DNA from: an uncultured Pseudomonadales bacterium
GTDB lineage: Bacteria > Pseudomonadota > Gammaproteobacteria > Pseudomonadales > Pseudohongiellaceae
DNA length: 64,000 bases
Assembly (NCBI GenBank): GCA_943789485.1
Contig: CALSUH010000017.1
Span: 1-64,000, forward strand
Direction of reading: 5' to 3'
Each line of letters begins with the position of its first letter. Position 1 is the stretch's first letter. The notes beneath the pieces were generated by a model. That model saw nothing but the letters and a program-made list of their open reading frames with translations. It did no database searches and was not told the origin of the DNA. Shown here piece by piece: positions 27,875 through 37,446 of the stretch. The translations under genes were made by a program, and so were the position numbers.

Positions 27875-30235
27875 ATGAACCTCTCCATCAGGCTAAAGGC
27901 CCTACGTCGCTTCGTTACTAATGGCAAGAGACTGCCTATCTATCTGGGTATCTTTAGTACTTGCTTGATACTGCTATTACAGCTCAATCCACCCATTGTC
28001 ATCGCTAGTATTCTCGAACGACTCGAATTTCTGGTCTACGATCAGCGACTCAAAATCATGCCAAAACACGTCAAGTCGCCTGACAACAAGATCGTTATCG
28101 TCGATATTGACGAGCGCTCACTGCAGGCTGAAGGACAGTATCCCTGGAATCGAATCAAAGTTGGTCAGCTAACGGAAAAGCTGCGCGAGAATGGTGTGCT
28201 TGTGGCTGGTTTCGATATTACCTTTCCAGAGCCCGACCGAGATATTCGAGATCTACTGGAGAGTGTTGATCTTTCCCAGTTTGGTCCTGGCTTTAATGAG
28301 ACTTTGGCGGAGATCGAGCCACAGATTAATGCCGATCAATATTTTGCGAGAGCGATGCAGAGCGGCATTGATGTGATTTTGGCAATTAATTTTACTACAC
28401 AGTCCTCTGCCACCTACAACGAACTACCGGAATCTATCGTCGATATCGGGGCTGAGTTGGCAAGGAATGTTACCGTTTCAAATATGACGGGTTACACGGG
28501 AAATATCGACGTCTTACAGGCGGCTGCCTTTGGCAGCGGCAGCATGAATCAGGTGCCCGATTCGGACGGTGTAGTCCGTCGCGTTCCTCTAATGTTCCGT
28601 TACGGTTCAAATCTCTATCCTACGCTTTCATTAGAGATGGTTCGAGTTTACAACTTTGCCGAAAGCTATGAGCTAATCACGGTAGATTATGATGGCTTAG
28701 AGGTCATGCGTGGAGTTAGCGTCGGCGTCGGTGCTGGTAGATTCGAAATTCCAACCGATGGCTTTGGCAAGGTCACCGTGCCGTATATTGGTCCCTCATC
28801 GGAATTCGATGACAGTTCATTTCCTTATATCTCGGCCACCGATGTACTGAGAGATAATCTGAGCGAAGAAGAGAAGAGTCAGCTGCAGAATAGTCTTGTA
28901 CTTGTTGGCACCAGTGCTCCAGGCCTCGGTGATATTCGGGTCATGCCACTGGATCGTGTGTATCCTGGAGTAGAGGTGCACGCGAATATGCTAAATGCCC
29001 TTTTGGATTCCGTCGCTACAGTGGAAGTAGAATCTGGCGGTGTGTCGACTGAGTCGGCTTTCTCAGACTTTACTTCACCTAGTACTATTTATTTTCCTTA
29101 TAGGCCAGATTGGACAAGCGGGGCGCTGTTTGTAGGTATAACAGCCTTAGGTTTGCTTATGTCGATGATTTTCCCGGTCATGGGTGCGGCGAGTATGGTG
29201 GCAACGGGAGCTGTGCTACTCGCTGCGGTCGTGTGGGGGAATTTTCAGTTGTGGGATATTTACAAATTAGATTTTCCGCTTGTCTTGCTCTTGCTCTTGC
29301 TCATTCTCGTAACAGCAATAAACTTGATCTATGGCTTTTTGAGCGAGAGTCAGACGCGCAAGACCATTAAAGGTATGTTTGATCAATATGTGCCACCGGC
29401 CCATATTGATTCGATGTTAGACGACCCGGATAATTATAGCTTCGATGGTGAAAGTAAAGACCTTACTGTCCTGTTCGCTGATATTCGAAATTTCACAACC
29501 ATCTCCGAAAAATTGAGTGCGACAGAGTTGAAGAATTTGATGAATGATTTCTTCACTCCGCTTACGAAAATTATTTTCGAGAACAACGGCACGATCGATA
29601 AATATGTTGGTGACATGGTGATGGCTTTCTGGGGAGCACCTTTGGAAGACCTCAACCACCGGGAGAATTCGATCAAGGCGGCTCTGTTAATGCTAGAGAA
29701 GGTCGAGGAACTGCGTCCGATTTTTTTAAAGAGAGGCTATCCCGAAATCGCGATCGGCATTGGTGTCAACTCGGGCATGATGAATGTGGGTGACATGGGG
29801 TCGATCTATCGCCGTTCCTATACGGTGCTGGGCGATGCGGTAAATTTGAGCTCAAGGCTCGAGGCGCTCACGAAGTTCTACGGCATCAAGTTATTGGTAG
29901 GTGAGGCCGCGATAAAAGACCTTGATGGCTTCCTGTTCCGGCACATCGATAGGGTAAAGGTGAAGGGCAAGATCAAGGCCGTGGATTGCTTCGAGCCTAT
30001 CTGTAGCTTAGATAAGGCTGATACTGAGCTACACCTAAGGGTGTCCGATTATCACAAGGCGCTCGATTACTACTACGCTCAAGACTGGGACCGCGCTGAA
30101 AAAATTCTCAAGGCCCTGCAGCAGAGCGAGCCAGATGCTCTTTTATATAAGTTGTATGTAGAGCGAATTGAGATTCTGAAGGAGCAAGTGCTTGCTGAGG
30201 ATTGGGATGGCTCTTTCACCCATACCAGCAAGTAA
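27875..30235 (+). CDS. Adenylate cyclase with CHASE2 sensor domain
   Basis: A membrane-bound class III cyclase of 786 residues. One N-terminal membrane helix (about 22-45) leads to a periplasmic CHASE2 domain (about 45-400, KIVIVDIDERSLQAEGQYPW), then three helices (about 412-510) and the catalytic domain (about 530-710). The metal-binding Asp residues are in VLFADIRNF and KYVGDMVMAFWG; the purine-selecting Lys (DKYVGD) and Asp (TVLGDAVN) are those of adenylate, not guanylate, cyclases, and the Asn/Arg pair is in VNLSSRLE. A C-terminal helical tail of about 70 residues follows. The CHASE2 ligand is unknown. Monocistronic, before tRNA-Val. Confidence 0.93.
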   Translation: MNLSIRLKALRRFVTNGKRLPIYLGIFSTCLILLLQLNPPIVIASILERLEFLVYDQRLKIMPKHVKSPDNKIVIVDIDERSLQAEGQYPWNRIKVGQLTEKLRENGVLVAGFDITFPEPDRDIRDLLESVDLSQFGPGFNETLAEIEPQINADQYFARAMQSGIDVILAINFTTQSSATYNELPESIVDIGAELARNVTVSNMTGYTGNIDVLQAAAFGSGSMNQVPDSDGVVRRVPLMFRYGSNLYPTLSLEMVRVYNFAESYELITVDYDGLEVMRGVSVGVGAGRFEIPTDGFGKVTVPYIGPSSEFDDSSFPYISATDVLRDNLSEEEKSQLQNSLVLVGTSAPGLGDIRVMPLDRVYPGVEVHANMLNALLDSVATVEVESGGVSTESAFSDFTSPSTIYFPYRPDWTSGALFVGITALGLLMSMIFPVMGAASMVATGAVLLAAVVWGNFQLWDIYKLDFPLVLLLLLLILVTAINLIYGFLSESQTRKTIKGMFDQYVPPAHIDSMLDDPDNYSFDGESKDLTVLFADIRNFTTISEKLSATELKNLMNDFFTPLTKIIFENNGTIDKYVGDMVMAFWGAPLEDLNHRENSIKAALLMLEKVEELRPIFLKRGYPEIAIGIGVNSGMMNVGDMGSIYRRSYTVLGDAVNLSSRLEALTKFYGIKLLVGEAAIKDLDGFLFRHIDRVKVKGKIKAVDCFEPICSLDKADTELHLRVSDYHKALDYYYAQDWDRAEKILKALQQSEPDALLYKLYVERIEILKEQVLAEDWDGSFTHTSK

Positions 30236-30286
30236 ACGCATAGTGCCATTTTTCGTCCTTGTTTGCCTCTAAGAGCGCCGTCGTTG

Positions 30287-30314
30287 TTGACATGTCGACC
30301 TAAATCGGTAAAAT
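30287..30314 (+). promoter_or_regulatory. Sigma-70 promoter of the tRNA-Val/tRNA-Asp unit
   Basis: Perfect TTGACA at 30287-30292 and TAAAAT at 30309-30314 with a 16-base spacer, 19 bases before the first tRNA base. A GC-rich discriminator follows. Confidence 0.75.
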
Positions 30315-30333
30315 GCGCCTCTCTCTGTGCTAT

Positions 30334-30409
30334 GGGTGATTAGCTCAGTTGGGAGAGCGTCGCCCTTACAAGGCGAATGTCGGGGGTTCAAATCCCTCAT
30401 CACCCACCA
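30334..30409 (+). tRNA. tRNA-Val (anticodon TAC)
   Basis: 76-base cloverleaf with acceptor GGGTGAT/ATCACCC, anticodon loop CTTACAA reading TAC, T-arm GGGGGTTCAAATCCC and encoded CCA. Twenty bases before tRNA-Asp; transcribed together from the promoter at 30287. Confidence 0.98.
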
Positions 30410-30429
30410 CATAGTTAGAAGATTGCTGC

Positions 30430-30506
30430 GGACCGGTAGTTCAGCTGGTTAGAATGCCGGCCTGTCACGCCGGAGGTCGCGAGTTCGAGTCTCGTCCGGT
30501 CCGCCA
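30430..30506 (+). tRNA. tRNA-Asp (anticodon GTC)
   Basis: 77-base cloverleaf with acceptor GGACCGG/CCGGTCC, anticodon loop CTGTCAC reading GTC, T-arm GCGAGTTCGAGTCTCG and encoded CCA. Second gene of the Val-Asp pair. Confidence 0.98.
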
Positions 30507-30568
30507 TTTTTCTTGTAAGACCTCTTCGGATTTTTCCTTCGATTTCTATACTAGTTATTTCACGGCTT

Positions 30569-31480
30569 ATGCCAGTAGATATTTCTATTAGCAAACCTTC
30601 TATCGAACCACTGCACTGTGAATTACTGCGGCGGACAGGCGTGGCAGTGAATATTCTGCGCCTGGATAAGTGCCACCCACTGCTATCAGGCAATAAATGG
30701 TACAAGCTGAAATATAACCTGCTCGAATTCCAGCAGCGTCGAGAACTTCCAATTCTTAGCTTCGGCGGGGCCTATTCTAATCACCTTCACGCGCTAGCGG
30801 CTGCTGGAATGCTATTTGGCATGCGAACTATTGGCGTCGTGCGAGGGGAAATGCCCGAACCATTGAACCCGGTACTCACGTTTGCTAAAGAGCAGGGGAT
30901 GACTTTGCTGCCGGTAAGCCGTGGCGACTATCGGCGCAAGGATGAGGCAAATTTCCTAGAAGGTTTGCGTGGCAAGTTCGGAAACTTCCATCTACTGCCA
31001 GAGGGAGGCAGTAATTCCCTGGCGATCAAGGGCTGCGAAGAGATTGCACCGTTACTTAAGTGGCAGAATGCCGATTCGAAGCAGTTAGTCGCTCTATGTT
31101 GCGGTACAGGCACCACCATGGCAGGGCTGATAAGCGGGTTATCGAAAATCCACGGTGATAATGCTCCCCAGGTGCTGGGAATCAGTGTTTTGAAAGGAGA
31201 TGGTTATCTGCAGTCTGAAATTTTGAGTCAATTAGCAGCATGTGGCTGCGCCGACCCCGCTGATTGGCAGGTCGATGACACGCACCACTGTGGCGGTTAT
31301 GCGCGCTCCAATGCGGCCTTGCAGTCATTTCTGCGTGAATTCGCGGGATTCTCCGATGTGCCCCTCGAGCCGGTCTACACCGGCAAGCTGTTCTACGCTC
31401 TATTTGATTTGATTGAGAAAGGTATGATCTGTGAGGGGACTGAAATAGTGGCTATACATAGTGGCGGAATACACAACTAA
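30569..31480 (+). CDS. PLP-dependent enzyme of the D-cysteine desulfhydrase/ACC deaminase family
   Basis: Fold-type II PLP enzyme of 303 residues. The Schiff-base Lys lies in LSGNKWYKLKYN, and the phosphate-binding region is around CCGTGTTMAG; the FGGAYSNHLHALAAAG helix is typical of the D-cysteine desulfhydrase branch. Such enzymes split D-cysteine to pyruvate, ammonia and sulfide, or act on 1-aminocyclopropane-1-carboxylate; the substrate cannot be settled from sequence. Stands alone behind tRNA-Asp. Confidence 0.85.
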   Translation: MPVDISISKPSIEPLHCELLRRTGVAVNILRLDKCHPLLSGNKWYKLKYNLLEFQQRRELPILSFGGAYSNHLHALAAAGMLFGMRTIGVVRGEMPEPLNPVLTFAKEQGMTLLPVSRGDYRRKDEANFLEGLRGKFGNFHLLPEGGSNSLAIKGCEEIAPLLKWQNADSKQLVALCCGTGTTMAGLISGLSKIHGDNAPQVLGISVLKGDGYLQSEILSQLAACGCADPADWQVDDTHHCGGYARSNAALQSFLREFAGFSDVPLEPVYTGKLFYALFDLIEKGMICEGTEIVAIHSGGIHN

Positions 31481-31685
31481 AGCTAATAAAAACAACTAGA
31501 TAATGCCGCTGTTCAATGTATAGTGAAAATATTGAGTGGCCGCTACAGCCGCGTTGCAGATAGCAATGTGCAGGACTAGTCGCTAAAATGATAGGCACTC
31601 GGGCCACTTTGTAAGGTCTCGCGCCCAATCTGACTGAGGAGAGAATTAGTTGAGAAGCACTAGCTGCTGCTAACTATTCATCGCC

Positions 31686-33965
31686 ATGCCCCTATCACTT
31701 TTTACTAAGCAGATTTCAATGTCGAGAGGTTTAAGTCGCGCCTGCGTTATGCTTGTCCTGCTTTGGCTGGCTCCGTTGTATGGGCAGCAAGCTTTCATCT
31801 ACCCCATACAGCAGCTCGATAGTCAACAGGAGCCGCCAACCTATGCTGAAATCTCGCAGGCGATAGCGCTGGATAGCGCTCAATTGAACAACCTCTACTT
31901 GGGTGCTTACCTGAGCTTGCAAATTTCTGATAGCAGGCAGATACAGTTGCAGGTTGTGACGTTGGACCGCTATGTGAATGGTGACCGGGTAATCGGGGCA
32001 GAAGGACGCGACGACGATAGATTCTTCTCGCTCACTATCACCCAAGGGCAGCGGAGCCTGTTCGGACACCTGAGCAGCGACGACGAGACCTTTCAGCTAT
32101 ACGCGATCGCGAACGCAGATAATGCGCACTATCAGGGTTGGATCTATAAGCCCGGCAGTCTGCTCGGCTTCGAGCAGGATTTTCAGAAAGATTACATCAT
32201 TATTGATAAAGCCAGTAGTGATGCGCTATTAAAGCCGCAACCAGAAATACTCTCTATTCTCCCGATGCAGGCCAGTAACGCGAATTCGCCATCATTGACT
32301 GCAGACGCAGGGGCCGATTCGGCAGCGGTGAGCACGCCTGAAATTGACCGCAATAACTTTCGCATCACTCAACGCTTTGCCAGCGATAGCGTATTGGTTG
32401 GTAACACGATAGATGTCAGTCTCGAGTTTGAAAACATCAGTGATCAATCACATAACGATCTATATGTGGAGTTTTTTTTCGTTCTCGAGAACAGCGAATT
32501 GCTTACAGCTCCAAATGAGTGTCGAGAGCAACTGAGCCTTTCTCTGCAGAAAACCCTCTATTGCGAGCTTGGAAATTTTCTGTCTGGAGAGAAAAAATTC
32601 TTTAGCTATAGTGTCGCAACGAATGATCAGTCAAAACCCCGTGTGATCAGTTCGGTGATCATGGGTAATCTGCGAGTCGATGGCATTGTAAATGTAGTCG
32701 AAGATATTCGAGTAGATAGCGATGGCGATGGCATTAGTGACTTCAATGAGATGTTGCTGTCTACCGATGCCACAAACCCTAGCTCGGTGGACCACAGTAA
32801 CACGGTCATCGATGTGCTAACTCTCTATACGCCAAGTGCTGCAGCCATCTATCCCCATGGTGTCCAGACTCGTATCAATCAATTGATTAGCGTAGCCAAT
32901 CAGATCTATGCCGATAGCGGTGTCAAGATCACGCTGCGCCCGGTCTATTACGGTCTGGTTAACTATAACGACAGCGATGACATGGATGCGGCTCTGAATC
33001 ATCTCATCGAGAAAACTGATAGTGCATTTAGCAGCGTCGATAGTCTGCGAGAAACTTATGGGGCTGACCTGGTTGTGCTGTTTCGGCCAACGCAAGCCGG
33101 CGAAGGGCGTTGTGGCTTGGCAGCAGTAGGTGGGTTTAGTACCAATGGCGACTTTAGTCGTGTGGCTGAGCGAAACACTGCCTATTCGCAGATCGCGGTG
33201 GATTGTCCTGTCGATCTGGTTGTCGCTCATGAGCTAGGGCACAACATGGGGCTAAGCCATTCGCATTTAGAAGACGGCAGTGGTGGCACCTTTAATTTTT
33301 CAACTGGCTACGGAGTCGAAGGCCAGTTCGTAACAGTGATGGCCTATCCCGGGGCATTCAATTCCGAGGCGCGGGTATCACTCTTCTCCAATCCGCTCCT
33401 TGACTGTCTAGGGTTTGCTTGTGGTGTCGATGCCGAGCATGAGTTTGGCGCGGACGCCGTACAGTCTCTAAATCTTGTTCGGCACCAGATTGCGAATTAT
33501 TTTCCCACGCAGGTGCCCGATTTACCCAGTGCTGCTATCTCCACGCTTTCTGGAGATGGAAGTGAAGCTAATATATCTATCGCAGCGAGTCGTGATGGTG
33601 GCTTATCCTTCACGAAGAAGGTCAATACAACTGATTCGGTGAACATACAGGCGAATATATTAATAGACGAGCGGCACATTGGTTTACACGGCGGTATCTT
33701 TGTGCTTTTCGGGCTCGAGGGCCAGAGTCTTTATCAGTTGAACGAATTGGGAGAGCTGGAAAAGTGGGATAAAACCTTAGCAGGGTTGATCGCTTTCAGC
33801 GGCAAGCGTGCGCTGCGCAAGCTTGAACATATTACGCTAGTAAATGGTTTTCGATTCGATCAGATATTCTCGAATCAGAAGCTGCTGGTGTACGTCGCCT
33901 ATTGGGTTGAGAGTAGTGGCGAGCTGGTGTACACCCGCGAGCCTTTTCTGCTTAGCATTGAGTAG
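31686..33965 (+). CDS. Secreted reprolysin-like (M12) zinc metalloprotease with calcium-binding repeat
   Basis: A 759-residue exported protein. The signal peptide (CVMLVLLWLAPLYGQQ) can start at ATG 31686 or, more neatly, ATG 31719. Residues 40-190 form an unknown N-terminal domain; about 220-330 looks like an Ig/DUF11-type beta domain (VLVGNTIDVSLEFENISDQS); about 344-361 is a thrombospondin-type-3/EF-like calcium loop (DSDGDGISDFNEMLLSTD). The protease domain follows, with HELGHNMGLSHSH near 515 as zinc site and VMAYPG as the Met-turn. A C-terminal beta-rich region of about 150 residues may be a pro- or binding domain. Substrate unknown; probably extracellular. Convergent with the epimerase gene. 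Confidence 0.88.
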   Translation: MPLSLFTKQISMSRGLSRACVMLVLLWLAPLYGQQAFIYPIQQLDSQQEPPTYAEISQAIALDSAQLNNLYLGAYLSLQISDSRQIQLQVVTLDRYVNGDRVIGAEGRDDDRFFSLTITQGQRSLFGHLSSDDETFQLYAIANADNAHYQGWIYKPGSLLGFEQDFQKDYIIIDKASSDALLKPQPEILSILPMQASNANSPSLTADAGADSAAVSTPEIDRNNFRITQRFASDSVLVGNTIDVSLEFENISDQSHNDLYVEFFFVLENSELLTAPNECREQLSLSLQKTLYCELGNFLSGEKKFFSYSVATNDQSKPRVISSVIMGNLRVDGIVNVVEDIRVDSDGDGISDFNEMLLSTDATNPSSVDHSNTVIDVLTLYTPSAAAIYPHGVQTRINQLISVANQIYADSGVKITLRPVYYGLVNYNDSDDMDAALNHLIEKTDSAFSSVDSLRETYGADLVVLFRPTQAGEGRCGLAAVGGFSTNGDFSRVAERNTAYSQIAVDCPVDLVVAHELGHNMGLSHSHLEDGSGGTFNFSTGYGVEGQFVTVMAYPGAFNSEARVSLFSNPLLDCLGFACGVDAEHEFGADAVQSLNLVRHQIANYFPTQVPDLPSAAISTLSGDGSEANISIAASRDGGLSFTKKVNTTDSVNIQANILIDERHIGLHGGIFVLFGLEGQSLYQLNELGELEKWDKTLAGLIAFSGKRALRKLEHITLVNGFRFDQIFSNQKLLVYVAYWVESSGELVYTREPFLLSIE

Positions 33966-34014
33966 TTCCTAATCTTTCTGAGTTTTTTAATCGCTGCCCT
34001 GGCCAGGCTGCAGC

Positions 34015-35022
34015 TTAGACTTTGTAATAGTGGCGATACCAATCGACGAATCGTGCGATACCCGTCTCGATCTTGGTTTCCGGCTTGTAGCCTACATAAT
34101 CCGCCAGTGCTGTTACATCTGCGCTAGTCTCTGCCACATCACCAGCCTGCATAGGCAAGAAATTTTTAAGCGCGCTCTTGCCTAGGCAGCTCTCTATGGT
34201 TTCGATGTAGTGCATAAGCTCGACGGGATTACCGCCGCCAATGTTGAAAACGCGGTAGGGAGCTTTGCTAGTAGCCGGGTCTGGATTATGGGAATCGAAG
34301 ACATCGCTAGGCGTCGCGACCTTGTCGATTGTGCGCAATACGCCTTCGACAATGTCGTCAATATAGGTAAAGTCCCGCCTGTGATTTCCGTTATTGAATA
34401 TGTCTATCGGTTCGCCGGACAGTATCGCCTTGGTGAATAGGTACAGGGCCATGTCTGGACGGCCCCAAGGGCCATAGACGGTAAAAAATCGCAGGCCGGT
34501 AGTGGGCAAAGAAAATAGATGGCTGTAGGTATGCGCGAATAGTTCGTTCGCCTTTTTGCTCGCTGCATAGAGGCTGACAGGGTGATCTACGTTGGTATGT
34601 ACCGAGAAAGGAAGCGCGGTGTTGCTGCCGTAGACTGAGCTGCTTGAAGCATAGATGAGATGCTCTACCTCGTTATGCCGGCAACCTTCGAGAATATTCA
34701 CGAAACCCTCAAGATTTGCGCTCACATAGGCTTGCGGGTTCTTAAGTGAATAGCGCACTCCAGCCTGAGCCGCCAGGTTCACTACTCGCCGCGGTTGATG
34801 CTCTTTGAAGATAGTGGCAATGGCTTCGGCATTCTCGAGGTTTGCTTTGAAGTTTACGAAGTTCTCATGACTTTCGAGTCGAGCAAGCCGCGCCTTTTTT
34901 AATCCGACATCGTAGTAGTCATTCAGATTGTCTATGCCGATGACTTTATCGCCACGTTGCAGAAGACGCTGCGAGAGAGCGTGTCCGATAAAGCCTGCGC
35001 TACCAGTTACGAGTATTTTCAA
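34015..35022 (-). CDS. NAD-dependent epimerase, UDP-glucuronate 4-epimerase type
   Basis: Extended SDR of 335 residues with the N-terminal NAD motif [19 protein letters not shown], the catalytic YAASKKANE and the family signatures DNLNDYYDV and [12 protein letters not shown] that mark UDP-glucuronate epimerases (CapI/LpsL type). It would supply UDP-galacturonate or a related sugar for polysaccharide or LPS. Start is TTG at 35022; an ATG six bases upstream is in another frame. It lies 32 bases downstream of the nucleotide-sugar dehydrogenase gene on the same strand, so the two probably form one operon. Confidence 0.88.
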   Translation of the reverse strand: MKILVTGSAGFIGHALSQRLLQRGDKVIGIDNLNDYYDVGLKKARLARLESHENFVNFKANLENAEAIATIFKEHQPRRVVNLAAQAGVRYSLKNPQAYVSANLEGFVNILEGCRHNEVEHLIYASSSSVYGSNTALPFSVHTNVDHPVSLYAASKKANELFAHTYSHLFSLPTTGLRFFTVYGPWGRPDMALYLFTKAILSGEPIDIFNNGNHRRDFTYIDDIVEGVLRTIDKVATPSDVFDSHNPDPATSKAPYRVFNIGGGNPVELMHYIETIESCLGKSALKNFLPMQAGDVAETSADVTALADYVGYKPETKIETGIARFVDWYRHYYKV

Positions 35023-35054
35023 TTTTCATAATCCATCGTGATCGTGATTAACTG

Positions 35055-36338
35055 CTAGAGAGCGCCGTCGACGTCATCGGAAGCGAAGACGTGCTTGACA
35101 TCGAATATTACCGATTTTTCTTTCGCGAATTTGCGTATTCCAGCTATGCCGAGATCCCTGAATTGATCGTGTGCCACGGCGATAATAACCGCGTCATAAC
35201 AGTTTTCTTCAGGGATACCGATAAGCAGTTCGGATGATTCAGGATCTACCCAGGGATCATACAAATCGATGCTGCTGTGGTAGGACTGCAAGGTCTCGAT
35301 AATATCCACTACTTTACTATTCCGGGTGTCTGGGCAGTTCTCTTTGAAGGCGAGTCCGAGTACCAGAACCTTAGATTCAATGATATGAATTCGCTTAGAT
35401 AGCATTAGCTTGACGACACGCTCTGCGACATAGGCACCCATTGCATCATTAATGCGTCGTCCCGCGAGAATAACCTCGGGATGATAGCCTACTTGCTGTG
35501 CTTTGTAGGTAAGGTAATAAGGGTCTACACCGATGCAATGTCCACCCACGAGTCCAGGAGAGAAGGGCAGGAAGTTCCATTTGCTGCCGGCGGCTTTCAA
35601 TACTTCCTGAGTATTTATATCTAGTTTGTCGAACAGAATGGCTAACTCATTGACTAGCGCAATATTCAAGTCTCTCTGAGTGTTTTCGATCACCTTAGCC
35701 GCCTCGGCTACCCTGATACTGCTTGCCAGATGCGTACCTGCCGCGATGATACTTTTGTAAAGTTGATCTACAGTTTGCGCAGCTTCGGGTGTCGAGCCAG
35801 AGGTTACTTTGACGATACTAGTTAGAGAGTGTTGGTTGTCCCCCGGGTTGATGCGTTCCGGGCTGTATCCGACAAAGAAATCTGCGTTGAAAGATAATCC
35901 GGAAATCTCACTGAGCAGGGGCACGCATTCTTCTTCGGTCGCACCCGGATAGACAGTAGATTCGAAGACAACTATATTGCCCTTTTTGAGTCGGGAGGCA
36001 ACCATCCGTGTAGCCTGTTTGACCGGCTCCAAGTTTGGATGGTTCTGCTCGTCGACAGGTGTTGGAGCGGTGATGATATAGATGTCACAGTCCGCCAGAC
36101 AGTTTTCATCATCACTGTATGCGATATTAAGTGTTTCCTTGAACTGCTCGTTTGTCAGTTCACTATTGCTATCGATGCCCTTATTAATCTCCGTGATTCG
36201 CTGGGAGTTGATGTCGAAGCCTACGGTAGGGTAGATTTTACTAAAGGCATGCGCTAGCGGCAGGCCAACATAGCCAAGGCCAAGAATGGCAATGCGTGAA
36301 TCCTTGCTGAGTGGCTTTATGTTTGTGCTAGAAGTCAT
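35055..36338 (-). CDS. Nucleotide-sugar dehydrogenase of the TviB/WbpO type
   Basis: UDP-glucose/GDP-mannose dehydrogenase family, 427 residues. N-terminal NAD motif ILGLGYVGLPLAHAFSK, the middle-domain catalytic segment VGGHCIGVDPYYLTYKAQ with the nucleophilic Cys, and the C-terminal UDP-binding domain (VLVLGLAFKENCPDTRNSK). The sequence type resembles enzymes that oxidise UDP-N-acetylhexosamine to the uronate (TviB, WbpO) more than UDP-glucose dehydrogenase. With the downstream epimerase it forms a two-step nucleotide-sugar module; no glycosyltransferase is nearby. Start ATG 36338, preceded by an in-frame TTG. Confidence 0.88.
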   Translation of the reverse strand: MTSSTNIKPLSKDSRIAILGLGYVGLPLAHAFSKIYPTVGFDINSQRITEINKGIDSNSELTNEQFKETLNIAYSDDENCLADCDIYIITAPTPVDEQNHPNLEPVKQATRMVASRLKKGNIVVFESTVYPGATEEECVPLLSEISGLSFNADFFVGYSPERINPGDNQHSLTSIVKVTSGSTPEAAQTVDQLYKSIIAAGTHLASSIRVAEAAKVIENTQRDLNIALVNELAILFDKLDINTQEVLKAAGSKWNFLPFSPGLVGGHCIGVDPYYLTYKAQQVGYHPEVILAGRRINDAMGAYVAERVVKLMLSKRIHIIESKVLVLGLAFKENCPDTRNSKVVDIIETLQSYHSSIDLYDPWVDPESSELLIGIPEENCYDAVIIAVAHDQFRDLGIAGIRKFAKEKSVIFDVKHVFASDDVDGAL

Positions 36339-36543
36339 CAATGTTCAAATACCGTGTAATAATTAAGAAGAGCTTTATTTTACTCTAAGTGAGGGTAACT
36401 TTGCGAAAAAGATGAATGTAGGCCGAGTTGAGTATGTGGTGAATTGAGAGCGATTCGCTGTGATATACTGGCGCGCTCGTGGGATGGGGTAAGCAGCCTA
36501 GCTGCATTGGAAATTCTTGAACCAAATAGCTAAGGGTTTGGCG

Positions 36544-37446
36544 ATGTCAGAATTCAACAACATAGGGCTCGTGGGCCGTCCTGGTCATGCTGGAGTGGTC
36601 GATACGCTGCGGCGTCTGTTGGATGTTTTAAGTGGGAAAGAGCTGACAGTTTTCGTAGACGATCTGACGGCTGAGCTGGTGAGCGGTCACGGGCAGAGGC
36701 AATGTAAGCGTACTGAACTCTCGAAGTTCTGTGACCTGGTGATAGTGGTCGGTGGTGATGGAAGCATGCTAAACGTAGCCAAGTTTGTGGCGTCCGATCA
36801 GGTGCCGGTTATTGGTATCAATCGCGGACGGCTGGGCTTTCTTACCGATATTCACCCCGACGAGTTAGAAGAAGGTATTACCGCAGTCTTAGATGGCCGC
36901 TATAGTGTTGATTCTAGGTTCTTGCTAGACGTGGTAGCGCGGCCTCACTGTGCTAAAAACTCTGAAGATCGCCATCTTGGATCCGCCTTGAATGATGTCG
37001 TATTGCATCCGGGAAAGGCTGCACAGATGATAAAGTTCGAGCTATACGTTGACGGTAACTTTGTCTACAGCCTCGACTCGGACGGACTTATCGTTGCGAC
37101 ACCCACAGGCTCTACCGCCTATGCATTATCTGCCGGTGGTCCGATCATGCATCCGGGCCTGAACGCAGTTGTGTTGGTGCCTATGTATCCTCACTCACTC
37201 GGCAATCGGCCCATCGTAGTAGATGGCGACAGTGAAATTCGTATAGTAGTTTCTCCTCAAGGAATTCTCGAGCCACAGGTTAGCTGTGATGGTCAGGTGT
37301 TGTATACCGCGGCAGCGGGGGATGAGATCATTGTTCGGAAGAAAGACGTGCCGCTGAAGCTGATTCATCCGCCAGAGCACACTTTCTATCAGGCTTGTCG
37401 CAGTAAATTAGGCTGGGGTAATCGTTTGGTTAGGGATGATGATTAG
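36544..37446 (+). CDS. nadK: NAD kinase
   Basis: Phosphorylates NAD to NADP. Start ATG 36544 follows AAGGG. Family motifs: the GGDGSMLNVAK loop near residue 63, the NDVVLHPGKA substrate segment and the glycine-rich TPTGSTAYALSAGGPI. Length about 300 residues. The next frame (GlpG N-terminus) starts inside its last codons, so translation may be coupled. Confidence 0.96.
   Translation: MSEFNNIGLVGRPGHAGVVDTLRRLLDVLSGKELTVFVDDLTAELVSGHGQRQCKRTELSKFCDLVIVVGGDGSMLNVAKFVASDQVPVIGINRGRLGFLTDIHPDELEEGITAVLDGRYSVDSRFLLDVVARPHCAKNSEDRHLGSALNDVVLHPGKAAQMIKFELYVDGNFVYSLDSDGLIVATPTGSTAYALSAGGPIMHPGLNAVVLVPMYPHSLGNRPIVVDGDSEIRIVVSPQGILEPQVSCDGQVLYTAAAGDEIIVRKKDVPLKLIHPPEHTFYQACRSKLGWGNRLVRDDD

Noticed and set aside
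27376-27880. preQ1 riboswitch ahead of queD or queE
   Set aside because: No compact pseudoknot-like preQ1 motif could be recognised upstream of either gene.
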